This document shows positions 25,531 through 39,240 of a stretch of 64,000 nt of DNA, one piece after another. The position numbers and the translations under genes were made by a program. Under the pieces are notes generated by a model. The model did not search any database. It saw only the letters and a program-made list of their open reading frames with translations, and had not been told where the DNA came from. This DNA is from Megalopta genalis. Taxonomy: Eukaryota; Arthropoda; Insecta; Hymenoptera; Halictidae. Each line of letters opens with the position of its first letter. Positions within the stretch are counted from its first letter, which is position 1. The stretch spans positions 62,001 to 126,000 of the forward strand of contig NW_027476723.1 of NCBI RefSeq assembly GCF_051020955.1, written 5' to 3'.

Positions 25531-28500
25531 AGCTAACGCGTTTCTTTCGCATGCAGTTGTAGCTAAATCTAGTATATCACAAGTATTTGAAGCTAAACCA
25601 TTTGTTTCGCATGGATTCGAAAATCAGCCTTCTATTTCGCATTGATTTGAATCTAAATCATGAGTTTCGCATGGATTTGAAGCTAACTCGTTTGTTTCGC
25701 ATGCAGTTGAAGCAAAATCATGTATATCACAAGTATTTGAAGCTAAATCATTCGTTTCGCATGGATTTGAAGCTAACTCGTTTGTTTCAGATACAGTTGA
25801 AGCTAAATCATGTATATCAAAGGAATTTGAAGCTGAATCATTTGTTTCGCATGGATTCGAAAATCAGCCTTCTATATCGCATTGATTTGAAGCTAAATCA
25901 TGTGTTTCTCATGGATTTGAAGCTATCTCGTTTCTATCGCATGGATTTAAAGCTAACTCGTTTGATTCGCATGCTGTTGAAGCTAAATCTAGTATATCAC
26001 AAGTATTTGAAGCTAAACCATTTGTTTCGCATGGATTCGAAAATCAGCCTTCTATTTCGCATTGATTTGAATCTAAATCATGAGTTTCGCATGGATTTGA
26101 AGCAAACTCGATCGTTTCGCATGGAGTTGAAGCTATATCACTTATGATCCCAAGTGTTTGAAGCTAAATCATTCGTTTCGCATGGAGTTCAAGCTAAGAC
26201 TTCTACTTCGCATTGATTTGGAGCTAAATCATGTGTTTCGCATGGATTTAAAGCTAACGCGTTTCTTTCGCATGCAGTTGTAGCTAAATCTAGTATATCA
26301 CAAGTATTTGAAGCTAACCTATTTGTTTCGCATGGATTCGAAAATCAGCCTTCTATTTCGCATTGATTTGAATCTAAATCACGAGTTTCGCATGGATTCG
26401 AAAATCAGCCTTCTATTTCGCATTGATTTGAATCTAAATCATGAGTTTCGCATGGATTTGAAGCTAACTCGTTTGGTTCGCATGGATTTGAAGCAAACTC
26501 GTTCGTTTCGCATGCAGTTGAAGCTAAGCCTTCTACTTCGCATTGATTTGAAGATAAATCATGTGTTAGGCTTGGATTTGCAGCTAACTCGATTGTTTCG
26601 CCTGCATTTGAAGCTGAATCATGTATATCACAAGTACTTGAAGCTAAACCATTTGTTTCGCATGAATTTGAAGCTAAGCCTTCTACATGGCATTGATTTG
26701 AATCTAAATCATGTGTTTCGCTTGGTTTTGAAGCTAACTCGTTTGTTTCGCATGCAGTTGAAGCTAAATCACGTATATCACAAGAATTTGAAGCTAAACC
26801 ATTTGTTTCGCATGGATTTGAAGATAAGCCTCCTACTTCGCATTAATTTGAAGCTAACTCAATTGATTCGACGGCATTTGAATCTATATCACTTATGTCG
26901 CAATTATCTGAAGATAAATCATTTGCTTCTCATGTATTTGAAGCTAAGCCGTCTATTTCGCACTGATTTGAAGCTAAATCATATGTTTCGCATGGATTTG
27001 AAGCTAACTCTTTTGTTTCGCCTGCATTTGAAGATAAATCATGTATATCACAAGTATTTGAAGCTAAACCGTTTGATTCGCATGGATTTGTAGCTAAGCC
27101 TTCCACTTCGCATTGATTTGCAGCTAAATCATGTGTTTCGCTTGGTTTTGAAGCTAACTAGTTTGTTTCGCATGCAGTTGAAGTTAAATCATGTTTGTCA
27201 AAAGTATTTGAAGCTGAAGCATTTGTTTCGCGTGGATTTGAAGCTAAGTCTTCTACTTCGCATTGATTTGAAGTTAAATCATTTGTTTCTCTTGTATTTG
27301 AAGCTAACTCGTTTGTTTCGCATGCAGCTGAAGGTAAATCATGTATATCACAAGTATTTTAAGCTAAACCATTTGTTTCTCATGTATTTGAAGCTAAGAC
27401 TTCCACTTCGCATTGATTTGAAGCTATCTCGATTGTTTCGCCTGCATATGAATCTATATCACTTATATCGCAATTATCTGAAGATAAATCATTTGTTTCT
27501 CATGTATTTGAAGATAAGCCTTGTACTTCGCATTGATTTGAAGGTAAATCATGTGTTTCGCTTGGATTTGAAGCTAAATCGTTTGTTTCGTTTGCAGTTG
27601 AAGCTAAATCATGTTTATCACAAGTATCTGAATATAAACCATCTGTGTCGCATCACTATTGAGCTAAACCATGTGTTTCGCATGAATTTGAAGCTAAATG
27701 ATGTGTTTCGCATGGATATGAAGCTAACTCTTTTGTTTCGCCTGCATTTGAAGATAAATAATGTATATCACAAATACTTGAAGCTCAACCGTTTGATTCG
27801 CATGGATTTGAAGCTAAGCCTTCTACTTCGCATTGATTTGCAGCTAAATCATGTGTTACGCTTGGTTTTGAAGCTAACTCGTTTTCTTCGCCTGTATTTG
27901 AAGATAAATCATGTGTATCACAAGTATTTGAAACTAAACCATTCGCTTCGCATGGATTTGAAGCAAAGACTTCAACTTCGCATTGATTCGAAGCTAAATC
28001 ATGTGTTTCTCTTTGATTTTAAGCAAACTTGTTTGTTTCGCATGCAGTTGAAGCTAAATCATGATTATCACAATATCTGAATCTAAAAGATCTGTTTCGC
28101 AAGACTATGAAGCTATGAAGCTAAACCATGTATTTCGCATGAATTTGAAACTAAATGATGTGTTTCGCATGGATTTGAAGCTAACTCTTTTGTTTCGCCG
28201 GCATATGAAGATAAATCATGTATATCACAAGTATTTGAAGCTAAACCGTTTGATTCGCATGGATTTGAAGCTAAGCCTTCTACTTCGCATTGATTTGCAG
28301 CTAAATCATGTGTTTCGCTTGGTTTTGAAGCTGTCTCGATTGTTTCGCATGCAGTTGAAGCTAAATCATGTATATCACAAGTATTTTAAGCTAAACCATT
28401 TGTTTCTCATGTATTTGATGCTAAGCCTTCCACTTCGCATTGATTTGAAGCTAACTCGATTGTTTCGCCTGCATATGAATCTATATCACTTAAATCGCAA

Positions 28501-29209
28501 TTATCTGAAGATAAATCATTTGTTTCTCATATATTTGAAGATAAGCCTTGTACTTCGCATTGATTTGTAGCTAAATCATGAGTTTCGCTTGGATTTGAAG
28601 CCAACTCGTTTGTATCGTTTGCAGTTAAAGCTAAATCATGTATATCACAAGTATTTGAAGCTAAACCATTTGTTTCTCATGTATTAGACGCTAAGCGTTC
28701 CAATTCGCATTGATTTGAATCTCACTCGATTGTTTCGCCTGCATATGAAGCTATATCACTTATATCGCAATTATCTGAAGGTAAATCATTTGTTTCGCAT
28801 GAATTTGAATCTAAGCCTTCTACTTCGCATTGATTTGCAGCTAACTCGATTGTTTCGCCTGCATTTGAAGCTGAATCATGTATATCACAAGTACTTGAAG
28901 CTAAACCATTTGTTTCGCATGAATTTGAAGCTAAGCCTTCTACTTGGCATTGATTTGAATCTAAATCATGTGTTTCGCTTGGTTTTGAAGCTAACTCATC
29001 TGTAACGCATGCAGTTGAAGGTGAATCATGTATATCACAAGTATTTGAATCTAAACCGTTTGATTCGCATGGATTTGAAGATAAGCCTTCTACTTCGCAT
29101 TGATTCGCAGCTAAATCATGTGTTTCGCTTGGTTTTGAAGCTAACTCTTTTGTTTCGCCTGCATTTGAAGATAAATCATGTACATCACAAGTATTTGTAG
29201 CTAAACCGT

Positions 29210-30250
29210 TTGATTCGCATGGATTTGAAACTAAGCCTTCTACTTCGCATTGATTTGCAGCTATATCATGTGTTTCGATTGCTTTTGAAGCTAACTCGAT
29301 TGTTTCGCATGCAGTTGAAGCTGAATCATGTATATCACAAGTATTTGAAGCTAAACCATTTCTTTCGCATGAATTTGAAGCTAAGCCTTCTACTTCGCAT
29401 TGATTTGAAGCTAAATCATGTGTGTCGCTTGGTTTTGAAGCTAACTCGTTTGTTTCGCATGCAGTTGAAGCTAAATCATGTATATCACAAGAATTTGAAG
29501 CTAAACCATTTGTTTCGCATGGATTTGAAGATAAGCCTCGTACTTCGCACTAATTTGAAGCTAACTCGATTGATTCGACTGCATTTGAATCTATATCACT
29601 TATATCGCAATTATCTGAAGATAAATCATTTGCTTCTCATGTATTTGAAGCTAAGCCGTCTATTTCGCACTGATTTGAAGCTAAATCAAATGTTTCGCAT
29701 GGATTTGAAGCTAACTCTTTTGTTTCGCCGGCATATGAAGATAAATCATGTATATCACAAGTATTTGAAGCTAAACCGTTTGATTCGCATGGATTTGAAG
29801 CTAAGCCTTCTACTTCGCATTGATTTGCAGCTAAATCATGTGTTTCGCTTGGTTTTGAAGCTAACTAGTTTGTTTCGCATGCAGTTGAAGTTAAATCATG
29901 TTTGTCAAAAGTATTTGAAGCTGAAGCATTTGTTTCGCGTGGATTTGAAGCTAAGTCTTCTACTTCGCATTGATTTGAAGTTAAATCATTTGTTTCTCTT
30001 GGATTTGAAGCTGTCTCGATTGTTTCGCATGCAGTTGAAGCTAAATCATGTATATCACAAGTATTTTAAGCTAAACCATTTGTTTCTCATGTATTTGATG
30101 CTAAGCCTTCCACTTCGCATTGATTTGAAGCTAACTCGATTGTTTCGCCTGCATATGAATCTATATCACTTAAATCGCAATTATCTGAAGATAAATCATT
30201 TGTTTCTCATATATTTGAAGATAAGCCTTGTACTTCGCATTGATTTGTAG
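29210..30250 (+). other. 346-codon ORF, repeat shadow
   Basis: LKLNHVYHKY/LKLNRLIRMD decapeptides starting from a TTG within a monomer and ending at GATTTGTAGC, the commonest way this frame is closed (AAG to TAG). No domain, signal peptide or upstream signal is visible. Confidence 0.25.
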
Positions 30251-30670
30251 CTAAATCATGAGTTTCGCTTGGATTTGAAGCCAACTCGTTTGTATCGTTT
30301 GCAGTTAAAGCTAAATCATGTTCATCACAAGTATCTGAATATAAACCATCTGTGTCGCATGACTATTGAGCTAAACCATGTGTTTCGCATGAATTTGAAG
30401 CTAAATGATGTGTTTCGCATGCATATGAAGCTAACTCTTTTGTTTCGCCTGCATTTGAAGATAAATCATGTATATCACAAGTACTTGAAGCTCAACCGTT
30501 TGATTCGCATGGATTTGAAGCTAAGCCTTCTACTTCGCATTGATTGGAAGTTAAGTCATGTGTTTCTCTTGGATTTGAAGCTAACTTGTTTGTTTCGCAT
30601 GCAGTTGAAGTTAAATCACGTTTATCACAAGTATCTGAATCTAACCCATCTGTTTCGCAAGACTATGAAG

Positions 30671-31537
30671 CTATGAAGCTAAACCATGTATTTCGCATGA
30701 ATTTGAAACTAAATGATGTGTTTCCCTTGGTTTTGAAGCTAACTCGTTTGTTTCGCCTGCATTTGAAGCTGAATCATTTATATCACAAGTATTTGAATCT
30801 AAACCATTTATTTCGCATGAATTTGAAGCTAAGCCTTCTACTTCGCATTGATTTGAATCTAAATCATGTGTTTCGCTTAGTTTTGAAGCTAACTCGTTTG
30901 TTTCGCCTGAATTTGAAGCTGAATCATGTATATCACTAGTATTTGAAGCTAAACCATTTGTTTCGCATGAATTTGAAGCTAAGCCTTCTACTTGGCATTG
31001 ATTTGAATCTAAATCATGTGTTTCGCTTGGTTTTGAAGCTAACTCATCTGTAACGCATGCAGTTGAAGGTGAATCATGTATATCACAAGTATTTGAATCT
31101 AAACCGTTTGATTCGCATGGATTTGAAGATAAGCCTTCTACTTCGCATTGATTTGCAGCTAAATCATGTGTTTCGCTTGGTTTTGAAGCTAACTCTTTTG
31201 TTTCGCCTACATTTGAAGATAAATCATGTACATCACAAGTATTTGATTCTAAACCGTTTGATTCGCATGGATTTGAAGCTAAGCCTTCTACTTCGCATTG
31301 ATTTGCAGCTAAATCATGTGTTTCGCATGGATTTGAAGCTAAGCCTTCTACTTGGCATTGATTGGAAGTTAAGTCATGTGTTTCTCTTCGATTTGAAGCT
31401 AACTTGTTTGTTTCGCATGCAGTAGAAGCTAAATCATGTATATCACAAGATTTGAAGCTAAACAATTTGTTTCGCATGGATTGGAAGATAAGCCTTCTAC
31501 TTCGCATTGATTTGAAGCTAATTCGATTGTTTCGCAT
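30671..31537 (-). other. Longest reverse-strand decapeptide ORF (288 codons)
   Basis: After about 30 residues in another frame, the product settles into decapeptides of the form LASNPCETHD, with Leu, Ala/Ser, Ser, Asn/Lys, Cys, Glu/Asp and Thr/Ile/Val recurring (CDIHDLASTACETNKLASN and so on). This reverse frame is stop-free in the 150-bp consensus and resembles a Cys/Ser/Thr-rich repetitive protein more than the forward frame does. Similar pieces are at 32348-32938, 34365-34955 and 36382-36972. It is closed elsewhere by GATTAGCATGG, GCATTAATTTG and TTTTAAGC variants and by indels. It could be a relic of a coding decapeptide repeat or chance; no start or splice context was found. Confidence 0.3.
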
Positions 31538-31676
31538 GAAGTTGAAGCTAAATCATGTTTAAGACAAGTATTTTAAGCTAAACAATTCGCTTTGCATGGA
31601 TTTGGAGTTAAGCCTTCTACTTCGCAATGATTGGAAGTTAAGTCATGTGTTTCTCTTGGATTAGAAGCTAACTTGT

Positions 31677-33693
31677 TTGTTTCGCATGCAGTTGAAGCCA
31701 AAACATGTACATCACAAGTATCTGAATATAAACCATCTGTGTCGCATGAATATTGAGCTAAACCATGTGTTCCGCATGAATTTGAAGCTAAATGATGTGT
31801 TTCGCAGGGATATGAAGCTAACTCTTTTGTTTCGCCTGCATTTGAAGATATATCATGTATATCACATGTATTTGAAGCTCAACCGTTTGATTCGCATGGA
31901 TTTGAAGCTAACCCTTAACTTCGCATTGATTTGCAGCTAAATCATGTGCTTCGCTGGGATTTGAACCTAACTCGTTTGTTTCGCATGCAGTTGAAGCTAA
32001 ATCATGTATATCAAAAGTATTTGAAGCTATAGCATTTGTTTCGCATGGATTTGAAGCTAAGCCATCTACTTCGCATTGATTTGAAGTTAAATCATGTGTT
32101 TCTCTTGGAATTGAAGCAAACTTGTTTGTTTCGCATGCTGTTGAAGCTAAATCATGTTTATCACAAGTATCTGAACCTAAACCATCTGTTTCGCAAGAAT
32201 ATGAAGCTATGAAGCTAAACCATGTGTTTCACATGAATTTGAAACTAAATGATGTGTTTCGCATGGATTTGAAGCTAACTCGTTTGTTTCGCCTGCATTT
32301 GAAGATAAATCATGTATATCACAAGTATTTGAATCTAAACCGTTTGATTAGCATGGATTTGAAGCTAAGCCTTCTACTTCGCATTGATTTGCAGCTAACT
32401 CGATTGTTTCGCCTGCATTTGAAGCTGAATCATGTATATCACAAGTACTTGAAGCTAAACCATTTGTTTCGCATGAATTTGAAGCTAAGCCTTCTACTTG
32501 GCATTGATTTGAATCTAAATCAGGTGTTTCGCTTGGTTTTGAAGCTAACTCATCTGTAACGCATGCAGTTGAAGGTGAATCATGTATATCACAAGTATTT
32601 GAATCTAAACCGTTTGATTCGCATGGATTTGAAGATAAGCCTTCTACTTCGCATTGATTCGCAGCTAAATCATGCGTTTCGCTTGGTTTTGAAGCTAACT
32701 CTTTTGTTTCGCCTGCATTTGAAGATAAATCATGTACATCACAAGTATTTGTAGCTAAACCGTTTGATTCGCATGGATTTGAAGGTAAGCCTTCTACTTC
32801 GCATTGATTTGCAGCTATATCATGTGTTTCGATTGCTTTTGAAGCTAACTCGTTTGTTTCGCATGCAGTTGAAGCTGAATCATGTATATCACAAGTATTT
32901 GAAGCTAAGCCATTTCTTTCGCATGAATTTGAAGCCAAGCCTTCTACTTCGCATTGATTTGAAGCTAAATCATGTGTGTCGCTTGGTTTTGATGCTAACT
33001 CGTTTGTTTCGCATGCAGTTGAAGCTAAATCATGTATATCACAAGAATTTGAAGCTAAACCATTTGTTTCGCATGGATTTGAAGATAAGCCTCGTACTTC
33101 GCATTAATTTGAAGCTAACTCGATTGATTCGACTGCATTTGAATCTATATCACTTATATCGCAATTATCTGAATATAAATCATTTGCTTCTCATGTATTT
33201 GAAGCTAAGCCGTCTATTTCGCACTGATTTGAAGCTAAATCAAATGTTTCGCATGGATTTGAAGCTAACTCTTTTGTTTCGCCTGCATTTGAAGATAAAT
33301 CATGTATATCACAAGTATTTGAAGCTAAACCGTTTGATTCGCATGGATTTGAAGCTAAGCCTTCTACTTCGCATTGATTTGAAGCTAAATCATGTGTTTC
33401 TCTTGGTTTTGAAGCTAACTCGTTTGTTTCGTATGCAGTTGAAGCTAAATCATGTATATCACAAGAATTTGAAGCTAAACCATTTGTTTCGCATAGATTT
33501 GAAGATAAGCCTCCTACTTCGCATTAATTTGAAGCTAACTCAATTGATTCGACGGCATTTGAATCTATATCACTTATATCGCAATTATCTGAAGATAAAT
33601 CATTTGTTTCTCATGTATTTGAAGATAAGCCTTGTACTTCGCATTGATTTGAAGGTAAATCATGTGTTGCGCTTGGATTTGAAGCTAAATCGT
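31677..33693. repeat. 2017-bp HOR, copy 1 of 3
   Basis: The period of 2017 bp (67 x 30 + 7) is fixed by landmarks 32122, 34139 and 36156, by 32764, 34781 and 36798, and by the 38-bp monomer tag at 32200, 34217 and 36234. The 8-bp duplication in that tag and a short monomer (AACCCTTAACTTCGC, near 31910) account for the departure from a multiple of 30. Private variant: GAATCTAAACCG near 32334, where the next copies have GAAGCTAAACCG. Confidence 0.95.
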
Positions 33694-35710
33694 TTGTTTC
33701 GCATGCAGTTGAAGCCAAAACATGTACATCACAAGTATCTGAATATAAACCATCTGTGTCGCATGAATATTGAGCTAAACCATGTGTTCCGCATGAATTT
33801 GAAGCTAAATGATGTGTTTCGCAGGGATATGAAGCTAACTCTTTTGTTTCGCCTGCATTTGAAGATAAATCATGTATATCACATGTATTTGAAGCTCAAC
33901 CGTTTGATTCGCATGGATTTGAAGCTAACCCTTAACTTCGCATTGATTTGCAGCTAAATCATGTGCTTCGCTGGGATTTGAACCTAACTCGTTTGTTTCG
34001 CATGCAGTTGAAGCTAAATCATGTATATCAAAAGTATTTGAAGCTATAGCATTTGTTTCGCATGGATTTGAAGCTAAGCCATCTACTTCGCATTGATTTG
34101 AAGTTAAATCATGTGTTTCTCTTGGAATTGAAGCAAACTTGTTTGTTTCGCATGCTGTTGAAGCTAAATCATGTTTATCACAAGTATCTGAACCTAAACC
34201 ATCTGTTTCGCAAGAATATGAAGCTATGAAGCTAAACCATGTGTTTCACATGAATTTGAAACTAAATGATGTGTTTCGCATGGATTTGAAGCTAACTCGT
34301 TTGTTTCGCCTGCATTTGAAGATAAATCATGTATATCACAAGTATTTGAAGCTAAACCGTTTGATTAGCATGGATTTGAAGCTAAGCCTTCTACTTCGCA
34401 TTGATTTGCAGCTAACTCGATTGTTTCGCCTGCATTTGAAGCTGAATCATGTATATCACAAGTACTTGAAGCTAAACCATTTGTTTCGCATGAATTTGAA
34501 GCTAAGCCTTCTACTTGGCATTGATTTGAATCTAAATCAGGTGTTTCGCTTGGTTTTGAAGCTAACTCATCTGTAACGCATCCAGTTGAAGGTGAATCAT
34601 GTATATCACAAGTATTTGAATCTAAACCGTTTGATTCGCATGGATTTGAAGATAAGCCTTCTACTTCGCATTGATTCGCAGCTAAATCATGCGTTTCGCT
34701 TGGTTTTGAAGCTAACTCTTTTGTTTCGCCTGCATTTGAAGATAAATCATGTACATCACAAGTATTTGTAGCTAAACCGTTTGATTCGCATGGTTTTGAA
34801 GGTAAGCCTTCTACTTCGCATTGATTTGCAGCTATATCATGTGTTTCGATTGCTTTTGAAGCTAACTCGTTTGTTTCGCATGCAGTTGAAGCTGAATCAT
34901 GTATATCACAAGTATTTGAAGCTAAACCATTTCTTTCGCATGAATTTGAAGCCAAGCCTTCTACTTCGCATTGATTTGAAGCTAAATCATGTGTGTCGCT
35001 TGGTTTTGATGCTAACTCGTTTGTTTCGCATGCAGTTGAAGCTAAATCATGTATATCACAAGAATTTGAAGCTAAACCATTTGTTTCGCATGGATTTGAA
35101 GATAAGCCTCGTACTTCGCATTAATTTGAAGCTAACTCGATTGATTCGACTGCATTTGAATCTATATCACTTATATCGCAATTATCTGAATATAAATCAT
35201 TTGCTTCTCATGTATTTGAAGCTAAGCCGTCTATTTCGCACTGATTTGAAGCTAAATCAAATGTTTCGCATGGATTTGAAGCTAACTCTTTTGTTTCGCC
35301 TGCATTTGAAGATAAATCATGTATATCACAAGTATTTGAAGCTAAACCGTTTGATTCGCATGGATTTGAAGCTAAGCCTTCTACTTCGCATTGATTTGAA
35401 GCTAAATCATGTGTTTCTCTTGGTTTTGAAGCTAACTCGTTTGTTTCGTATGCAGTTGAAGCTAAATCATGTATATCACAAGAATTTGAAGCTAAACCAT
35501 TTGTTTCGCATAGATTTGAAGATAAGCCTCCTACTTCGCATTAATTTGAAGCTAACTCAATTGATTCGACGGCATTTGAATCTATATCACTTATATCGCA
35601 ATTATCTGAAGATAAATCATTTGTTTCTCATGTATTTGAAGATAAGCCTTGTACTTCGCATTGATTTGAAGGTAAATCATGTGTTGCGCTTGGATTTGAA
35701 GCTAAATCGT
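33694..35710. repeat. 2017-bp HOR, copy 2 of 3
   Basis: Nearly identical to copies 1 and 3. It shares with copy 3 the change ACGCATCCAG (copy 1 ACGCATGCAG) near 34577, and has a private GCATGGTTTTG near 34791. The sharing pattern suggests copies 2 and 3 separated last. Confidence 0.95.
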
Positions 35711-37727
35711 TTGTTTCGCATGCAGTTGAAGCCAAAACATGTACATCACAAGTATCTGAATATAAACCATCTGTGTCGCATGAATATTGAGCTAAACCAT
35801 GTGTTCCGCATGAATTTGAAGCTAAATGATGTGTTTCGCAGGGATATGAAGCTAACTCTTTTGTTTCGCCTGCATTTGAAGATAAATCATGTATATCACA
35901 TGTATTTGAAGCTCAACCGTTTGATTCGCATGGATTTGAAGCTAACCCTTAACTTCGCATTGATTTGCAGCTAAATCATGTGCTTCGCTGGGATTTGAAC
36001 CTAACTCGTTTGTTTCGCATGCAGTTGAAGCTAAATCATGTATATCAAAAGTATTTGAAGCTATAGCATTTGTTTCGCATGGATTTGAAGCTAAGCCATC
36101 TACTTCGCATTGATTTGAAGTTAAATCATGTGTTTCTCTTGGAATTGAAGCAAACTTGTTTGTTTCGCATGCTGTTGAAGCTAAATCATGTTTATCACAA
36201 GTATCTGAACCTAAACCATCTGTTTCGCAAGAATATGAAGCTATGAAGCTAAACCATGTGTTTCACATGAATTTGAAACTAAATGATGTGTTTCGCATGG
36301 ATTTGAAGCTAACTCGTTTGTTTCGCCTGCATTTGAAGATAAATCATGTATATCACAAGTATTTGAAGCTAAACCGTTTGATTAGCATGGATTTGAAGCT
36401 AAGCCTTCTACTTCGCATTGATTTGCAGCTAACTCGATTGTTTCGCCTGCATTTGAAGCTGAATCATGTATATCACAAGTACTTGAAGCTAAACCATTTG
36501 TTTCGCATGAATTTGAAGCTAAGCCTTCTACTTGGCATTGATTTGAATCTAAATCAGGTGTTTCGCTTGGTTTTGAAGCTAACTCATCTGTAACGCATCC
36601 AGTTGAAGGTGAATCATGTATATCACAAGTATTTGAATCTAAACCGTTTGATTCGCATGGATTTGAAGATAAGCCTTCTACTTCGCATTGATTCGCAGCT
36701 AAATCATGCGTTTCGCTTGGTTTTGAAGCTAACTCTTTTGTTTCGCCTGCATTTGAAGATAAATCATGTACATCACAAGTATTTGTAGCTAAACCGTTTG
36801 ATTCGCATGGATTTGAAGGTAAGCCTTCTACTTCGCATTGATTTGCAGCTATATCATGTGTTTCGATTGCTTTTGAAGCTAACTCGTTTGTTTCGCATGC
36901 AGTTGAAGCTGAATCATGTATATCACAAGTATTTGAAGCTAAACCATTTCTTTCGCATGAATTTGAAGCCAAGCCTTCTACTTCGCATTGATTTGAAGCT
37001 AAATCATGTGTGTCGCTTGGTTTTGATGCTAACTCGTTTGTTTCGCATGCAGTTGAAGCTAAATCATGTATATCACAAGAATTTGAAGCTAAACCATTTG
37101 TTTCGCATGGATTTGAAGATAAGCCTCGTACTTCGCATTAATTTGAAGCTAACTCGATTGATTCGACTGCATTTGAATCTATATCACTTATATCGCAATT
37201 ATCTGAATATAAATCATTTGCTTCTCATGTATTTGAAGCTAAGCCGTCTATTTCGCACTGATTTGAAGCTAAATCAAATGTTTCGCATGGATTTGAAGCT
37301 AACTCTTTTGTTTCGCCTGCATTTGAAGATAAATCATGTATATCACAAGTATTTGAAGCTAAACCGTTTGATTCGCATGGATTTGAAGCTAAGCCTTCTA
37401 CTTCGCATTGATTTGAAGCTAAATCATGTGTTTCCCTTGGTTTTGAAGCTAACTCGTTTGTTTCGTATGCAGTTGAAGCTAAATCATGTATATCACAAGA
37501 ATTTGAAGCTAAACCATTTGTTTCGCATAGATTTGAAGATAAGCCTCCTACTTCGCATTAATTTGAAGCTAACTCAATTGATTCGACGGCATTTGAATCT
37601 ATATCACTTATATCGCAATTATCTGAAGATAAATCATTTGTTTCTCATGTATTTGAAGATAAGTCTTGTACTTCGCATTGATTTGAAGGTAAATCATGTG
37701 TTGCGCTTGGATTTGAAGCTAAATCGT
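35711..37727. repeat. 2017-bp HOR, copy 3 of 3
   Basis: Ends at about 37727, where the array switches to sequence matching 27590 onward (CGTTTGCAGTTGAAGC) instead of starting a fourth unit. A private change near 37435 (TCCCTTGG for TCTCTTGG) is visible. The switch lets the longest + ORF of the window (36798-38225) continue across the boundary. Confidence 0.95.
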
Positions 37728-38225
37728 TTGTTTCGTTTGCAGTTGAAGCTAAATAATGTTTATCACAAGTGTCTGAATATAAACCATCTGTGTCGCATCA
37801 CTATTGAGCTAAACCATGTGTTTCGCATGAATTTGAAGCTAAATGATGTGTTTCGCATGGATATGAAGCTAACTCTCTTGTTTCGCCTGCATTTGACGAT
37901 AAATAATGTATATCACAAGTACTTGAAGCTCAACCGTTTGATTCGCATGGATCTGAAGCTAAGCCTTCTACTTCGCATTGATTTGCAGCTAAATCATGTG
38001 TTATGCTTGGTTTTGAAGCTAACTCGTTTTCTTCGACTGTATTTGAAGATATATCATGTGTATCACAAGTATTTGAAACTAAACCATTCGCTTCGCATGG
38101 ATTTGAAGCAAAGACTTCAACTTCGCATTGATTCGAAGCTAAATCATGTGTTTCTCTTTGATTTTAAGCAAACTTGTTTGTTTCGCATGCAGTTGAAGCT
38201 AAATCATGATTATCACAATATCTGA
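36798..38225 (+). other. Longest ORF (475 codons), probably a repeat shadow
   Basis: Reads decapeptides of the form LKLNHVFRMD, LKLTRLFRMQ, LKLNHVYHKY without interruption. The product would be strongly basic and leucine-rich, with no signal peptide, domain or catalytic motif. The start is a TTG inside a monomer with no ribosome-binding or Kozak context. It is long because few codons of this frame are one base from a stop and because two array segments join in phase at 37727. It ends at a one-base loss (TCACAATATCTG). Equivalent ORFs in the two earlier 2017-bp copies (32764-33957 and 34781-35974, 397 codons) stop at the AACCCTTAACTTCGC short monomer. I do not believe it is a gene, but record it as the longest open stretch. 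Confidence 0.3.
37728..38138. repeat. Linker copied from the 27.6-28.0 kb block
   Basis: Matches 27583-27993 at offset 10145 with scattered substitutions, for example AATAATGTTTATC for AATCATGTTTATC near 37753. It connects the 2017-bp HOR to the 4252-bp duplication. Confidence 0.85.
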
Positions 38226-39240
38226 ATCTAAAAGATCTGTTTCGCAAGACTATGAAGCTATGAAGCTAAACCATGTATTTCGCATGAATTTGAAACTAAA
38301 TGATGTGTTTCGCATGGATTTGAAGCTAACTCTTTTGTTTCGCCGGCATATGAAGATAAATCATGTATATCACAAGTATTTGAAACTAAACCGTTTGATT
38401 CGCATGGATTTGAAGCTAAGTCTTCTACTTCGCATTGATTTGCAGCTAAATCATGTGTTTCGCTTGGTTTTGAAGCTATCTCCTTTGTTTCGCATGCAGT
38501 TGAAGCTAAATCATGTATATCACAAGTATTTTAAGCTAAACCATTTGTTTCTCATGTTTTTGATGCTAAGCCTTCCACTTCGCATTGATTTGAAGCTAAC
38601 TCGATTGTTTCGCCTGCATATGAATCTATATCACTTATATCGCAATTATCTGAAGATAAATCATTTGTTTCTCATATATTTGAAGATAAGCCTTGTACTT
38701 CGCATTGATCTGTAGCTAAATCATGAGTTTCGCTTGGATTTGAAGCCAACTCGTTTGTATCGTTTGCAGTTAAAGCTAAATCATGTTCATCACAAGTATC
38801 TGAATATAAACCATCTGTGTCGCATGACTATTGAGCTGAACCATGTGTTTCGCATGAATTTGCAGCTAAATGATATGTTTCGCATGGATATGAAGCTAAC
38901 TCTTTTGTTTCGCCTGCATTTGAAGATAAATCATGTATGTCACAAGTACTTGAAGCTCAACCGTTTGATTCGCATGGATTTGAAGCTAAGCCTTCTTCTT
39001 CGCATAGATTGGAAGTTAAGCCATGTGTTTCTCTTGGATTTGAAACTAACTTGTTTGTTTCGCATGCAGTTGAAGTTAAATCCTGTTTATCACAAGTATC
39101 TGAATCTAACCCATCTGTTTCGCAAGAATATGAAGCTATGAAGCTAAACCATGTGTTTCGCATGAATTTGAAGCTAAACGATGTGTTTAGCATGGATTTG
39201 AAGCTAACTCTTTTGTTTCGTCTGCATTTGAAGATAAATC

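Larger units (their letters stand above)
25531..31676. repeat. Zone I to zone II transition and left part of zone II
   Basis: Up to about 26510 the array has the GGATTCGAAAATCAGCC monomers, including the dimer pair at 26331-26450. After that the variant disappears and GCATTTGAAGATAAATC monomers take over. 27480-28640 matches 37625-38785 (offset 10145). 30014-30260 repeats 28340-28580. The 38-bp monomer tag sits at 28106 and 30664. A shortened monomer near 28070 (TCACAATATCTGAATC, one base missing) shifts frame. No gene seen. Confidence 0.85.

Noticed and set aside
36798..38225. A real leucine-rich protein of 475 residues on the + strand
   Set aside because: The same decapeptide shadow appears in all three forward frames along the window, it starts at a TTG inside a monomer, and it has no domain, signal peptide or upstream signal. 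The equivalent ORFs in the adjacent 2017-bp copies end at a different place.
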